A stretch of 43,006 nt of DNA from an uncultured Eubacteriales bacterium (GTDB lineage Bacteria; Bacillota; Clostridia; Oscillospirales; Acutalibacteraceae): the NCBI GenBank assembly GCA_934491515.1, contig CAKSTF010000016.1, positions 1 to 43,006 on the forward strand, written 5' to 3'. The notes below the pieces were generated by a model, which did no database searches, was not told the origin of the DNA, and saw only the letters and a list, made by a program, of their open reading frames with translations. Below, piece by piece: positions 24,928 through 33,944 of this stretch; positions within the stretch are counted from its first letter, which is position 1, and each line of letters starts with the position of its first letter. The translations under genes and the position numbers were made by a program.

Positions 24928-25502
24928 TTTTTCACCGCCGTTTCAAATTCTGTTTTTGTGTAAAGTGAATTTATTGCGTCTAAAAGCGCGTTTGCAGACA
25001 TACCCTCAGGTATTTCGAGAAATTTTGCCAACGATTTCCGCAAAGCGGCGCTGTCTGTCCTGCCCGAAAGCCCCGCAGCGTACATATCTTGCTTTGTGAC
25101 CGCCGTTGCGCTTTTGTCTTTCACCTTTTTTGTAATTCCGCTTTTTATCAAAGCGCGGGTAAGCACTTCGGCGCTTTGTCCCTCAACGCCTAAAATGCCT
25201 TCCTTGCCCGGCTTGTTTTTGCGGCGTTCTTTACCTTTAATTTTAGGTATATAAGCGTTTAGAATATCGGCGTCTGCGCATATATTTTTTATATGGGCGC
25301 GTATCTGCCTGCCGGCCGCGTCGGAATCGGTGATTATCAAAACCCCGTTTTTTTGTGCCATACGGCGGATAAGCGCGCGTTTTTGCGCATTTTTAAATAT
25401 TCCGAAGCCATCTGTAGGCACTATCACCGCTTCCAAAACATTTGAAAGCGTGATTTTATCGTATTGGCCCTCTACTATCACTAACCTGTCCGTGCTTAAC
25501 AG
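24900..25502 (-). CDS. rnmV: Ribonuclease M5 (Toprim, DUF4093 C-terminus), unusual start codon
   Basis: A Toprim nuclease that matures the 5S rRNA ends. VIVEGQYDKI carries the catalytic Glu, and IITDSDAAGRQIR carries the DxD metal pair. The C-terminal half is the DUF4093 part of RnmV. There is no ATG. A GTG at 25481 would remove half of the first Toprim strand and has only AGG three bases away. A CTG at 25502, giving LLSTDRLVIVEG, has GGTGAT five bases upstream and restores the usual N-terminus (200 residues). I prefer the CTG. It overlaps the end of holA by seven bases. RNase M5 usually neighbours ksgA, which is not seen here. Confidence 0.85.
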   Translation of the reverse strand: MLSTDRLVIVEGQYDKITLSNVLEAVIVPTDGFGIFKNAQKRALIRRMAQKNGVLIITDSDAAGRQIRAHIKNICADADILNAYIPKIKGKERRKNKPGKEGILGVEGQSAEVLTRALIKSGITKKVKDKSATAVTKQDMYAAGLSGRTDSAALRKSLAKFLEIPEGMSANALLDAINSLYTKTEFETAVKKWRQEQDKN

Positions 25503-26554
25503 AAATCATCACCGCCGGAAGAAGAAATAATAACGCCCAGTTTTACAGTAAGTTCTTCAAGTATTACCTTTGGGTCTGCACCTGCGGTTTTAAGCGCGCG
25601 GTCGGCCTGCATCAAAGCGTCAAATGCCGCTTTAAGTTTCCTGCCGTCAAGTTTTTTCAGGTTCTGCCGTGCCCTGTCAAGAACAAACATCTTTTTCGTA
25701 TAACCGAAATCTTCCGCAAGAGTGGCTCTTGAAACATCCGCGCGTTCTGCCGCAAACACCCTGTAAATATCCACAAAGGCGGCAGAAACGGTATATAGAA
25801 TAATCATCGGCTCGAATTGCATAAAAAACATATCGTCAAGCAGTGAGAGTGCGCCCGTTATGTTGCAGTTGAATATTTCTTTCACATAATCGTAAACCGA
25901 AGCCTCCACCGTTTTGGCGGATACATCCTGTATATCGGATTTTTCAATATCGCCTCCGCCTTTATAAAGACAAAGTTTGTCAAGTTCAAAGGTAAGTATG
26001 TTTATATCATCCCCTGCGGTCCGGACAAGTTCTTTCGCCGCAGCGGACGACAAAACACAGCCGCGTTTCTGTGCGCCGCGGATCAGCATTGAAGTCAGTT
26101 CCGATTCGTTTCTGTGTCCTAAATCAACCGCTTTTCCGCCCGATTTTTCCGCGCAGGCAACAATCCTTTTTGATTTGGAACTGCCCTTTAAATCAAAAGG
26201 AATCGCATCAAATTTCAAAATCAGCACACAGGTGTCCGGCACATCGGAAAGAAGAGCGCACAGGCGGTCATATTCGCTTTTTTCGGCATGTTCAAAATCG
26301 TAATCCGCCAAAAGAACGCACTTTTTTTCCGCCATCATCGGAAATTGATTAACCGCATCGTAAACAAGTTGAAGGTCGGTACCGTTGCCGAATGACTGAT
26401 AATTAAAGTCTTCCGTTCCTTTACATACCTTTTTTATCACAGCATCGCAATAATGCTTTTTAAGATACGCGTCCTCCCCGAAAAGTATATACACGGGCGC
26501 AAAATCCGAATTTTTAACATCGCGTTTAAGCGCATCTTCGTAAATTATCGGCAA
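25496..26554 (-). CDS. holA: DNA polymerase III subunit delta
   Basis: A 352-residue clamp-loader subunit that opens the beta clamp during replication. The N-terminal FAPVYILFGEDAYLKKHYCDAVIKK is the HolA signature. Next come CVLLADYDF and the domain-2 segment KSKRIVACAEKSGG. The C-terminal helical domain has FDALMQADRALKTAGADPKVILEEL. The start is the TTG at 26554, with AAAGGAGG eight bases upstream. The frame extends further up without a site. It overlaps the end of comEC by 29 bases, the common comEC-holA order. In many genomes rpsT follows holA. Here the RNase M5 gene follows. Confidence 0.94.
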   Translation of the reverse strand: MPIIYEDALKRDVKNSDFAPVYILFGEDAYLKKHYCDAVIKKVCKGTEDFNYQSFGNGTDLQLVYDAVNQFPMMAEKKCVLLADYDFEHAEKSEYDRLCALLSDVPDTCVLILKFDAIPFDLKGSSKSKRIVACAEKSGGKAVDLGHRNESELTSMLIRGAQKRGCVLSSAAAKELVRTAGDDINILTFELDKLCLYKGGGDIEKSDIQDVSAKTVEASVYDYVKEIFNCNITGALSLLDDMFFMQFEPMIILYTVSAAFVDIYRVFAAERADVSRATLAEDFGYTKKMFVLDRARQNLKKLDGRKLKAAFDALMQADRALKTAGADPKVILEELTVKLGVIISSSGGDDFC

Positions 26555-27998
26555 ATCGGTTCCCTCCTTTTTTATAACTGATAATATCGGTAATTTTAAC
26601 AACGGCGGTCAAAGCCGTAAAAATCAGTGCTGTTGCTATTGCCGTTTTTGTTCCGGCATTGACTGTAGAGAACGGCAGGTCGGCAAAGGTGTTGATTATA
26701 AACTGCATATACTTGGAACACAATCCGGCAATAAGAAATCCCACCGCTTTTAAAGTGACACAGAATCCGGGCAGTATGACCGCCGCCGCGGTAAACAGCA
26801 AAGCGCCCGTTACCGCATAGTTCAAAAGAATATTCGTAATAAGGCTTACAGTGGAAATATAGCCGAAGCGCATAATGCAGACAGGCATTGTGGCAAGAGA
26901 AGCAAGTATTGTGTTAAGCAGGGCTGAAATAATTGATTTAAACATCCCGATATCGGGACACAAAAATCCGCACAAAACATTTGTATAAAACGGCACAAGG
27001 TAAATTATAGCAAAAGTTGCCGCAACCGAAAGTTCAAAAGCGGTGCTTAAAACCGCAAAAGGCGAAAAAAGTATTACCGCAGTGACCGCTGTTCCCAGCG
27101 TGTTAAGGCTGTCGTTTCCGCGCTCGAAAAGAGGTGCCGCAGCAGCAAACACAAACATAATTCCCGCACGGACAATCGACTTTGTAAATCCGCAAACACC
27201 CGCAATAAAGAAAACGCTTAACGCAGAGATTGCGAATTTTATGTATTTGTTCTTAAAGAAGTTTGAGTACAATTTGAAAATACCGCCTAAGAGTATCGAC
27301 AAATGAAGTCCCGAAACCGCCACTAAATGGCTGACTCCCGCTTTCTTTATGTTCTCTTTTAGCATATCGCTCAAAAATGTCTTGTTGCCCGTAAGCACGG
27401 CAATAAGCGCTGCGGCGTTGTCTCCGCCCAAATAGTTGAAAACGGTTCTATTTATGTAGCGCCTTACACTGCCTAAAAAGCCGTAGAAGGGATTTGCCCC
27501 GACAATTTTTGTTTCTTTTGCCAAAGCGCCGGACGCAAAAACATCCTCGCCGTACCAAAAACTTTTATTATAGTCTTTGAATTTTGATATTTTAACTGAA
27601 GTTTCCGTTATATCGCCTGCAAGAAAGGCGTCTCCCGAATAAGAGACGGCGCTTATAAGCATACCGCGCGGCAGGCAATCGCATTTTTCGGCCTTTAACG
27701 TAACCCGGGTCACACTGCCGTCGGTTTCGGAATCTTCGGTTACAACAAACGTGCCGTTCACATAACTGCCGTCATATAAATCAACCTTGTCGATATCCGA
27801 ATACGCCGAAAGCATACGCAGCATTATGCAAAAGCAAATTACGAATACCGCTGAAACGGCATATCTTTTGTTAATGGCAAACGCCGCGGCGCATACAAGT
27901 AAAACTATTGCAGTTATAAGGGTAAGGCTGCGGAACTTAAAGCAAACAAATGTTGTACACGCCGCGATTAAAGCGGTGTAAAACATCGGCCTTTTCAC
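26526..27998 (-). CDS. comEC: ComEC/Rec2-family DNA-uptake channel lacking the metallo-beta-lactamase domain
   Basis: A 490-residue polytopic membrane protein. The N-terminus has two to three helices and a soluble DUF4131 domain (about 70-165). The Competence domain follows, with GVSHLVAVSGLHLSILLG, CGFTKSIVRAGIMF and about eight helices to residue 470. It imports single-stranded DNA in competent bacteria. Full-length ComEC is about 770 residues and ends with a metallo-beta-lactamase-like domain, which is absent here. The frame runs to a clean stop overlapping holA, so this looks like a natural short form and not a frameshift. The start is GTG, with AAAGGAGG upstream. It begins 53 bases after rsgA. 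Confidence 0.9.
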   Translation of the reverse strand: MKRPMFYTALIAACTTFVCFKFRSLTLITAIVLLVCAAAFAINKRYAVSAVFVICFCIMLRMLSAYSDIDKVDLYDGSYVNGTFVVTEDSETDGSVTRVTLKAEKCDCLPRGMLISAVSYSGDAFLAGDITETSVKISKFKDYNKSFWYGEDVFASGALAKETKIVGANPFYGFLGSVRRYINRTVFNYLGGDNAAALIAVLTGNKTFLSDMLKENIKKAGVSHLVAVSGLHLSILLGGIFKLYSNFFKNKYIKFAISALSVFFIAGVCGFTKSIVRAGIMFVFAAAAPLFERGNDSLNTLGTAVTAVILFSPFAVLSTAFELSVAATFAIIYLVPFYTNVLCGFLCPDIGMFKSIISALLNTILASLATMPVCIMRFGYISTVSLITNILLNYAVTGALLFTAAAVILPGFCVTLKAVGFLIAGLCSKYMQFIINTFADLPFSTVNAGTKTAIATALIFTALTAVVKITDIISYKKGGNRFADNLRRCA

Positions 27999-28051
27999 TT
28001 TAAGTGCCTCCTTTTAAAAATCATCGCACCGCAAATTCCGTGCGGAAAACA

Positions 28052-28927
28052 TCAGCGCCGTTCTTTCCATTCCGCCGAATCTTTAATCTCGGAATACAGC
28101 GCAAGATAACTGTTATATCTGCTTTGTTCTACATTGCCGTCCTTCACTGCGGAAACAAGCCTGCAGCCGGGTTCACCCGTATGTGTACAGTTTGCAAATT
28201 TGCAGCCTTGTATGTAATCCGCAAAATCGGGAAAACAAAACGCCAGATTCTTTTTTAACTCCGTTTTGTTACAGAATTCAAGAGCAGCAAAGCCGGGGGT
28301 GTCTGCAACAAGCGAGTTGTCGAAACGGAAAAGTTGGGTGTGGCGTGTGGTGTGCCTGCCCCTGCCGAGTTTCTCGCTTACTTCCCCCGTTTTAAGGGAA
28401 AGTTCACCAAAAATTGCGTTTAAAATGCTTGATTTGCCAACGCCGGAATTTCCAGCAAAAGCGGAAATGCAGTTTTCGGTTTCTTTTTTAAGTTCTGCTA
28501 TCCCCTCGCCGTTTTTGGCTGATACTGTATAAGTTTTCAGGCCGGCTTTTCTGTAAATTTCAAAAAACTGCGAAAAATCGCCCATATCGGACTTGTTAAA
28601 AACAATAACAGGTTGTATATCCTCAAACTCCGCAATTGCCGCCATGCGGTCGATCATCAGAGTATCCGGTGCAGGAGTTTTATACGAGGAAACTATAAAT
28701 ATTTTATCTATGTTCGCAATAAGAGGCCGCTTCAGCAGATTCTTACGCTCGTATATTTTTTCAACAACGCCCTTATCGGGTGCCGTGGGCGTAATTAAAA
28801 CCCTGTCACCCACGACAGGGGAAACCTCCGCTTTGCGGAAGTTCCCCCTTGCCTTACATTCATATATTTTATCATTACAAGCCGTATAGTAAAAGGAAGA
28901 TACGGCTTTTACGATTACACCGTCCAT
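28052..28927 (-). CDS. rsgA: Small-subunit biogenesis GTPase RsgA (YloQ/CpgA)
   Basis: A 291-residue circularly permuted GTPase that checks late 30S assembly. An OB-fold occupies about 1-65. G4 NKSD comes first, then G1 AGNSGVGKSS and G3 DTPGF, which is the permuted order. The zinc-binding tail has Cys-x4-Cys and further His/Cys (GCKFANCTHTGEPGC). ATG at 28927 lies two bases after the prkC stop. TTG and GTG codons slightly upstream are alternatives, and no good ribosome site is seen, so translation is probably coupled to prkC. The order prpC-prkC-rsgA is the Firmicutes standard. rpe and thiN, which follow in Bacillus, are missing. Confidence 0.96.
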   Translation of the reverse strand: MDGVIVKAVSSFYYTACNDKIYECKARGNFRKAEVSPVVGDRVLITPTAPDKGVVEKIYERKNLLKRPLIANIDKIFIVSSYKTPAPDTLMIDRMAAIAEFEDIQPVIVFNKSDMGDFSQFFEIYRKAGLKTYTVSAKNGEGIAELKKETENCISAFAGNSGVGKSSILNAIFGELSLKTGEVSEKLGRGRHTTRHTQLFRFDNSLVADTPGFAALEFCNKTELKKNLAFCFPDFADYIQGCKFANCTHTGEPGCRLVSAVKDGNVEQSRYNSYLALYSEIKDSAEWKERR

Positions 28928-28929
28928 AT

Positions 28930-30870
28930 TCACTGACAACTGATATTGTTTGTGGAAGGTGTAACGTTGACCGATGAAACGATTGTAAAATCGGCAAACT
29001 TAACGGTAATATCAAGCGAACTGTTTTTGGAAGTGAAGGTAAAGGTATACTTGTTGCCCGTAAGTTCTTCCAGATTGACGGTTTTGCTGTCAAGCTGCAC
29101 GCCGCCGCTGTAAATCGCAAGCGTGCCTATCTTTTTTTCGCTGCCGTCAACATTATAGGACGACTTAAGTCCCGTAACGGTTATATTATAAGCGTAGTTG
29201 CCCGTGCTTACATAAATGGTAACGGTAGTGCCCTCGGGAACCTTTTCAGACGAAGAGGACGGAGTCTGAGATACCACATACCCCGCTTTATAATACTTAT
29301 CACCCGCAGTGAGGTCGCGCGTCTGCACCGATACTTCAAGGCCTAACTTTTTAAGATCGGCCTGCGCCTGTTCCTTGGTGCTTCCCACAACGTTGGGAAC
29401 AGAAATCATCTTATTTTCTTTGCCGCTGCTGACATATACCTTAACTTCTGTTTTTTCGGCAACAACGGTAGTTCTTGCAGGATCTGTCCTTATAACAAGA
29501 CCCTTTTCAACGTCTTCGCTTGCTTCCTGTTTTACAACCGGAATAAGACCTTTGGATTTAAGTTCACTTACGGCATACGCCTCGCTTTTTCCGTAAACGT
29601 CGGGAACGGTAACGGTTGCCTGACCCATGCTTACATAAAGGGTAATCTTTGCACCCTTTTTGACCTTTTTGCCTTTGGGCTGCGACTGCTCATAAACGGT
29701 CCCCATTGCATACTTATCGTTGGCACCGTAATCCCAGCTGATAACAAAGTTTTCGGCTTCGTCACTTTTGGATATTTCATCTTTGGTCATTCCCACAAAG
29801 TTCGGGCAGGATATCTCCGCGCCTGTGCTTTTAAAGAGTTTAGGAATAAACACAACGGCAAGAACGATTATTGCAACAACAAGCGCAGAGGCAATGCCCG
29901 CGAGAATCGGAATCATATTGTTCTTTTTCTGCTGAGGCGTCTCCTCATTTTTGCGCAGTGTGTAATTTTCTTCCCTTTGCGGCGAGCCCACATACTTAGT
30001 GGGTTCGGTATCCACAAAATAGGTTCTTTCAAACGTAACGGAAGGGTCTTTCTTGAAAGCCTCCAGGTCGCAGAGCATTTCCGCCGCCGACTGATAACGG
30101 CGGTCGGTGCTTTTCTGCATAGCCTTCATAGTTATCTGCTCAAGACCCAGCGGTATTGAACTGTTGATTTCGGTAGGGCGCTTCGGATCGCGCTGAAGCT
30201 GCATAATCGCAACCGAAACCGCGCTGTCGGCTTCAAAAGGAAGCCTGCCTGTAAGCATTTCATAAAGCATAACACCAACAGAATAGATATCCGCTTTTTC
30301 GTCGGTCTTTTCTCCCCTTGCCTGTTCGGGGCTGATATAGTGAACGGAACCTATCGCCTTATCGGTTATGGTGCGCTGCTCATTCCTTGCAAACCGCGCT
30401 ATACCGAAGTCGGTAACCTTTATTGTGCCGTCCTGCAAAACCATAATATTCTGCGGCTTAACATCGCGATGCACAATACCTTTATCGTGTGCGTGCTGAA
30501 GCGCTTTAAGTATCTGAATCGTGAAGTATACGGCATCTTTCCAACGAAGACTTCCCTGTCGTTCAATAAACTCTTTAAGGGTAATTCCGTCAATATATTC
30601 CATAACGATATACTGTATAAGATCACCGAAACTTACATCGTATACCCTTACGATATTGGGGTGCGAAAGTATCGCGATAGCCTTTGACTCGTTTTTAAAG
30701 CGGCGGATAAACTCTTCATTCGAAACAAATTCGTCCTTCAGAATCTTAACCGCAACGGTTCTGTCCTCAACGTTATCGTAGGCTTTATAAACTACCGCCA
30801 TGCCCCCTACGCCGATTATCTCCTCAATTTCATATCTGCCGTCAAGGCGCTTGCCAACATATTTATCCAT
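28930..30870 (-). CDS. prkC: Membrane Ser/Thr protein kinase with PASTA repeats (PrkC)
   Basis: A 646-residue Hanks-type kinase. The catalytic domain (about 10-275) has the glycine loop GVGGMAVVYKA, Lys42, HRDVKPQN, DFG and SPEQARG. One membrane helix (about 320-345) follows, then three extracellular PASTA repeats (CPNFVGMTKDE, VPDVYGKSEAY, VPNVVGSTKEQ), which bind muropeptides or lipid II. About 85 residues follow the last repeat, beta-rich and ending in a Ser/Thr/Asn tail with a single Cys. They form no PASTA repeat and I do not recognise them. GAGG precedes the ATG. It pairs with the phosphatase PrpC 12 bases upstream. It links wall state to growth, division and spore germination. Confidence 0.96.
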   Translation of the reverse strand: MDKYVGKRLDGRYEIEEIIGVGGMAVVYKAYDNVEDRTVAVKILKDEFVSNEEFIRRFKNESKAIAILSHPNIVRVYDVSFGDLIQYIVMEYIDGITLKEFIERQGSLRWKDAVYFTIQILKALQHAHDKGIVHRDVKPQNIMVLQDGTIKVTDFGIARFARNEQRTITDKAIGSVHYISPEQARGEKTDEKADIYSVGVMLYEMLTGRLPFEADSAVSVAIMQLQRDPKRPTEINSSIPLGLEQITMKAMQKSTDRRYQSAAEMLCDLEAFKKDPSVTFERTYFVDTEPTKYVGSPQREENYTLRKNEETPQQKKNNMIPILAGIASALVVAIIVLAVVFIPKLFKSTGAEISCPNFVGMTKDEISKSDEAENFVISWDYGANDKYAMGTVYEQSQPKGKKVKKGAKITLYVSMGQATVTVPDVYGKSEAYAVSELKSKGLIPVVKQEASEDVEKGLVIRTDPARTTVVAEKTEVKVYVSSGKENKMISVPNVVGSTKEQAQADLKKLGLEVSVQTRDLTAGDKYYKAGYVVSQTPSSSSEKVPEGTTVTIYVSTGNYAYNITVTGLKSSYNVDGSEKKIGTLAIYSGGVQLDSKTVNLEELTGNKYTFTFTSKNSSLDITVKFADFTIVSSVNVTPSTNNISCQ

Positions 30871-30882
30871 AAATCAAGTACC

Positions 30883-31614
30883 TCACTGATCGTTTGAAAT
30901 AACTACTGCCGTAATATTGTCTCCGCCGCCGCCGCGTACCGCCTCGTTACAAAGCAGTTCCGCTGCGTTTTCCGGTTTCTCGGCAGACAGTGTTTCATTA
31001 ATATACTCTTCGGACGCATAGTTTGTAAGACCGTCCGTGCACAGAAGCAGTTTCCCGTTTTCGGGGAAAGGCGCCGTTACGCAGTCCGAAAGTACATTTT
31101 CCTCAACGCCGAGCGCCCTTGTTATAATGTTCTTTTTCGGGTGTGACTGCGCTTCTTCGGGGGTAAGTTCCCCGCTTTCTACAAGGTTCTGCACAACGGA
31201 ATGGTCACGGGTCAATTGTATTATGCCGTCTGCCACCATATAAGCGCGGCTGTCACCGACATGGCATACCGTAACGCCCGCAGGCGAAGCGATCGCCGTA
31301 ACCACGGTAGTTCCCATTCCGCTTAAGGCGGGATTGCGCTTTGCGGCTTCAAAAACTTCAATATTGGCCGAAAGCACCGCGTTTTGCAAAAGTTGTGACC
31401 TTTCGTCAAAACTCATTTCGCCGGAATACGCACGCGTTACATAACGTTCTATCGTATTCACAGCCATTTCGCTTGCAACGTTGCCGGCGCTGGCGCCGCC
31501 CATGCCGTCGCAAACAACTGCAAAGCATGTATCGTTTCCGATCATAGACGTATAATAAGCGTCCTGATTGGTCTGTCGCACCGAACCTATATCGGTTTTA
31601 CTGAATACCCGCAC
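30883..31614 (-). CDS. prpC: PP2C-type Ser/Thr protein phosphatase (PrpC/Stp)
   Basis: A 243-residue Mn/Mg-dependent phosphatase that removes the phosphate groups placed by PrkC. Metal-binding blocks are present: SVRQTNQDAYY (Asp near 18), VVCDGMGGASAGNVAS (Asp near 36, then Gly), VCHVGDSRAYM, LLLCTDGLTNY and GGGDNITAVVI. The start is GTG, with AAGGAGGG upstream. It follows rlmN by 13 bases and precedes prkC by 12, as in most Firmicutes. Confidence 0.96.
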   Translation of the reverse strand: MRVFSKTDIGSVRQTNQDAYYTSMIGNDTCFAVVCDGMGGASAGNVASEMAVNTIERYVTRAYSGEMSFDERSQLLQNAVLSANIEVFEAAKRNPALSGMGTTVVTAIASPAGVTVCHVGDSRAYMVADGIIQLTRDHSVVQNLVESGELTPEEAQSHPKKNIITRALGVEENVLSDCVTAPFPENGKLLLCTDGLTNYASEEYINETLSAEKPENAAELLCNEAVRGGGGDNITAVVISNDQ

Positions 31615-31627
31615 TTATGATCCCTCC

Positions 31628-32662
31628 TTAGCCTGATATTAACCTTTTGCGCAACTGTCCGCAGGAGGCGTTGATATCCGCGCCCAAAGTTCTGCGCACC
31701 GTGGCGGTAAGGCCGTAATTTTCAAGTTTGCTCTTGAACTTAAGAATTGCCTGTTTATCGGGTTTTTTATAATCATTTTCCTTTACGGGGTTTGTCGGTA
31801 TTAAATTTATATGACACATTATACCCTTTGTAATCTCAAAAAGCCGTTTTGCACATTCGGGAGTATCGTTTTCGCCCTCAATCAAAGCGTATTCAAAAGA
31901 TATTCTGCGCGTAGTAACCTTTTGGTATTGCCTGCATGCGTTAAGCAGGCTTTCTATATTCCATTTACGGTTTACGGGCATCATACTGCTGCGAATATCG
32001 TCAAACGGAGCATGCAGCGACACAGACAGCGTTATCGGCAAATTAAGGCGCGCTAGTTTTTCTATTCCGCTTACCACGCCCGAAGTTGAAAGTGATATAT
32101 GGCGCATACCGATATTAAGCCCTTCGGGGTCGCTTACAAGTTTTAAAAATCTTGCGCAGTTATCGAAATTGTCAAGCGGTTCGCCCATACCCATCATCAC
32201 AACGTTTGAAACGCGTATCCCGTTGTCACGCTGTGCAGAGGTAATCTGTGAAATTATTTCCGAAGCCGTAAGGCTTCTTACAAGGCCGCCTATGCCCGAA
32301 GCACAGAACCTGCACCCCATTCGGCAGCCTACCTGCGTTGAAACGCAAACCGTGTAACCGTGTTCGTATTTCATTAAAACGGATTCAATAAATTCGCCGT
32401 CATAAAGCCTGTACAGATATTTCACCGTACCGTCCAGGGCGGAAACATACTTTTTTTCAATATCGGTAACGGACAGGTATCCCTCATCCGCCATACGCTG
32501 CCGCAGGGAAATCGGTATGTTGGTCATTTCATCAAAAGATGTAACTCCCGATTGAAGCCATTTAAAGACCTGTTTTGCCCTGTAAGACGGCGCGCCGTAG
32601 GAAGCGAGCATATCCGCCAATTCGTCAAAATACAGCGATTTTAAATCTGTCTTTCCGGTAAT
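31628..32662 (-). CDS. rlmN: 23S rRNA A2503 / tRNA A37 methyltransferase RlmN, apparent AUU start
   Basis: A radical-SAM dual-specificity methyltransferase that makes 2-methyladenosine. The iron-sulfur cluster motif is CRMGCRFC. MMGMGEPLDN, LSVSLHAP and the C-terminal methyl-carrying Cys (DINASCGQLRKRL) follow. The first canonical start is a TTG at 32620, but this would cut off the conserved N-terminus. In-frame codons upstream read TGKTDLKSLYFDEL, as in clostridial RlmN, back to an ATT at 32662. AGGTGA, which also holds the rsmB stop, lies four bases before it. No ATG, GTG or TTG exists between. I therefore place the start at ATT (344 residues). It sits in the rsmB-rlmN-prpC block. Confidence 0.93.
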   Translation of the reverse strand: MTGKTDLKSLYFDELADMLASYGAPSYRAKQVFKWLQSGVTSFDEMTNIPISLRQRMADEGYLSVTDIEKKYVSALDGTVKYLYRLYDGEFIESVLMKYEHGYTVCVSTQVGCRMGCRFCASGIGGLVRSLTASEIISQITSAQRDNGIRVSNVVMMGMGEPLDNFDNCARFLKLVSDPEGLNIGMRHISLSTSGVVSGIEKLARLNLPITLSVSLHAPFDDIRSSMMPVNRKWNIESLLNACRQYQKVTTRRISFEYALIEGENDTPECAKRLFEITKGIMCHINLIPTNPVKENDYKKPDKQAILKFKSKLENYGLTATVRRTLGADINASCGQLRKRLISG

Positions 32663-32666
32663 GGTA

Positions 32667-33938
32667 TCACCTGCTTTTTTGGATTAGCGCACAGAAAAAG
32701 CCGTCTGTACCGTCGGTGTGCGGCATAAAGGTATGTTCATATATTAACTCATAATCCTTATGTTTGTCAAGGAAAGCGGCAACTACACCCTCGTTCTCGG
32801 CGCGCCGAAGCGTGCATGTAGAGTACATTATCCTGCCGCCCGCAACAACCGCGGCATCCGCATTTTCAAGCAGCGAGAGTTGTATTTCGGGCAAAGAATT
32901 CTCTGCCGGCTGCTCCTTATATTTGATCTCCGGTTTTCTTCTTAAAACGCCGAGCCCCGAACACGGAACATCGCAAAGCGCCGCGTCAAACTCCCTTTTA
33001 AATTTATATTCGGCGGAATTGCAGGCAAGAGTATTTATAATTGATATTTTAAGCCTTTCGGCGCCGCTTCTTATAAGCCCCACCCTTGCGGGATATATAT
33101 CGCACGCCGTAATGCTGCCTGTATTATTCATCATTTCAGCCATTGTAAAGGCTTTTCCGCCGGGGGCAGAACAAACATCAAGCACTTTTTCACCGGCGCG
33201 GGGCGCCAGCTTTTCAACAGCCTTCTGACATGCGGAATCCTCTATATGGAAAAGCCCGTCTTTAAATGCACGACTTTCCGAAACATTTATTCCGCCCTTT
33301 ATTATAAGCGCGTTTTGGATATCGCATTTTTCTGCCGACAGCCCCTCGGCAATAAGTGTTTTAAACAGCGTTTCGGTATCGGTAAGCAAAGTGTTTACCC
33401 TTATTACCGTATCGGGCGCGGTAAGAAAACTTTTAAGCAGTTCTTCTGCTGTTTCGGTGCCGTAATCTTCTATAAAACCTTTTACAATATATTCGGGGCA
33501 GGAATATCTTACCGAAAGCGCAAAAACACCGTTACCCTCCGGCAAGGATATTTCTTGCCGTAAAACGTTTCTTAAAACGCCGTTTACGGTAGGCGCCGCA
33601 AAGCGCTGTTTTGAATTTTTAACAAGTTGTACCGCACTGTTTACCGCGGCAAAATCGGGGACCTTGTCCATATATTTTATCTGATAAAGCGCCATACGCA
33701 TTGCGTTAAGCGCTGTAAGCGGTGTTTTTGAGATTCCGCTTTTAAGAAATTTTGAAAGAACGTAATCAAGAGTAATCTTTCTGTCAAGCACGCCGTAAAA
33801 CAACCGTGAAGCGAAACGGCGGTCTGTATCCGAAAGGTCTGCGGCATTAAGCGCGTTATCAAGCGTTATGTTTGAATATGCCTGCACTTTAAATACGGTA
33901 TCAAGCGCGCAAAGCGCGGTTTTTCTTGCTCTGTCCAT
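32667..33938 (-). CDS. rsmB: 16S rRNA m5C967 methyltransferase RsmB
   Basis: A 423-residue enzyme with an N-terminal NusB-like RNA-binding domain (about 1-135), a Fmu linker domain and a SAM-dependent methyltransferase domain. SAM binding is at VLDVCSAPGGKAFTMAE. The catalytic Cys residues are in CDVPCSGLGVLRR and YSTCTLRRAENE. It methylates C967 of 16S rRNA. ATG follows fmt by six bases and has no strong ribosome site. Its stop codon forms part of the ribosome site of rlmN. Confidence 0.96.
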   Translation of the reverse strand: MDRARKTALCALDTVFKVQAYSNITLDNALNAADLSDTDRRFASRLFYGVLDRKITLDYVLSKFLKSGISKTPLTALNAMRMALYQIKYMDKVPDFAAVNSAVQLVKNSKQRFAAPTVNGVLRNVLRQEISLPEGNGVFALSVRYSCPEYIVKGFIEDYGTETAEELLKSFLTAPDTVIRVNTLLTDTETLFKTLIAEGLSAEKCDIQNALIIKGGINVSESRAFKDGLFHIEDSACQKAVEKLAPRAGEKVLDVCSAPGGKAFTMAEMMNNTGSITACDIYPARVGLIRSGAERLKISIINTLACNSAEYKFKREFDAALCDVPCSGLGVLRRKPEIKYKEQPAENSLPEIQLSLLENADAAVVAGGRIMYSTCTLRRAENEGVVAAFLDKHKDYELIYEHTFMPHTDGTDGFFCALIQKSR

Positions 33939-33944
33939 AGGTGC

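Noticed and set aside
28000..28051. Possible terminator between rsgA and comEC (CCGCA/TGCGG)
   Set aside because: The stem is short, it competes with an alternative pairing, and the T-run is separated from it; it is not enough to call a terminator.
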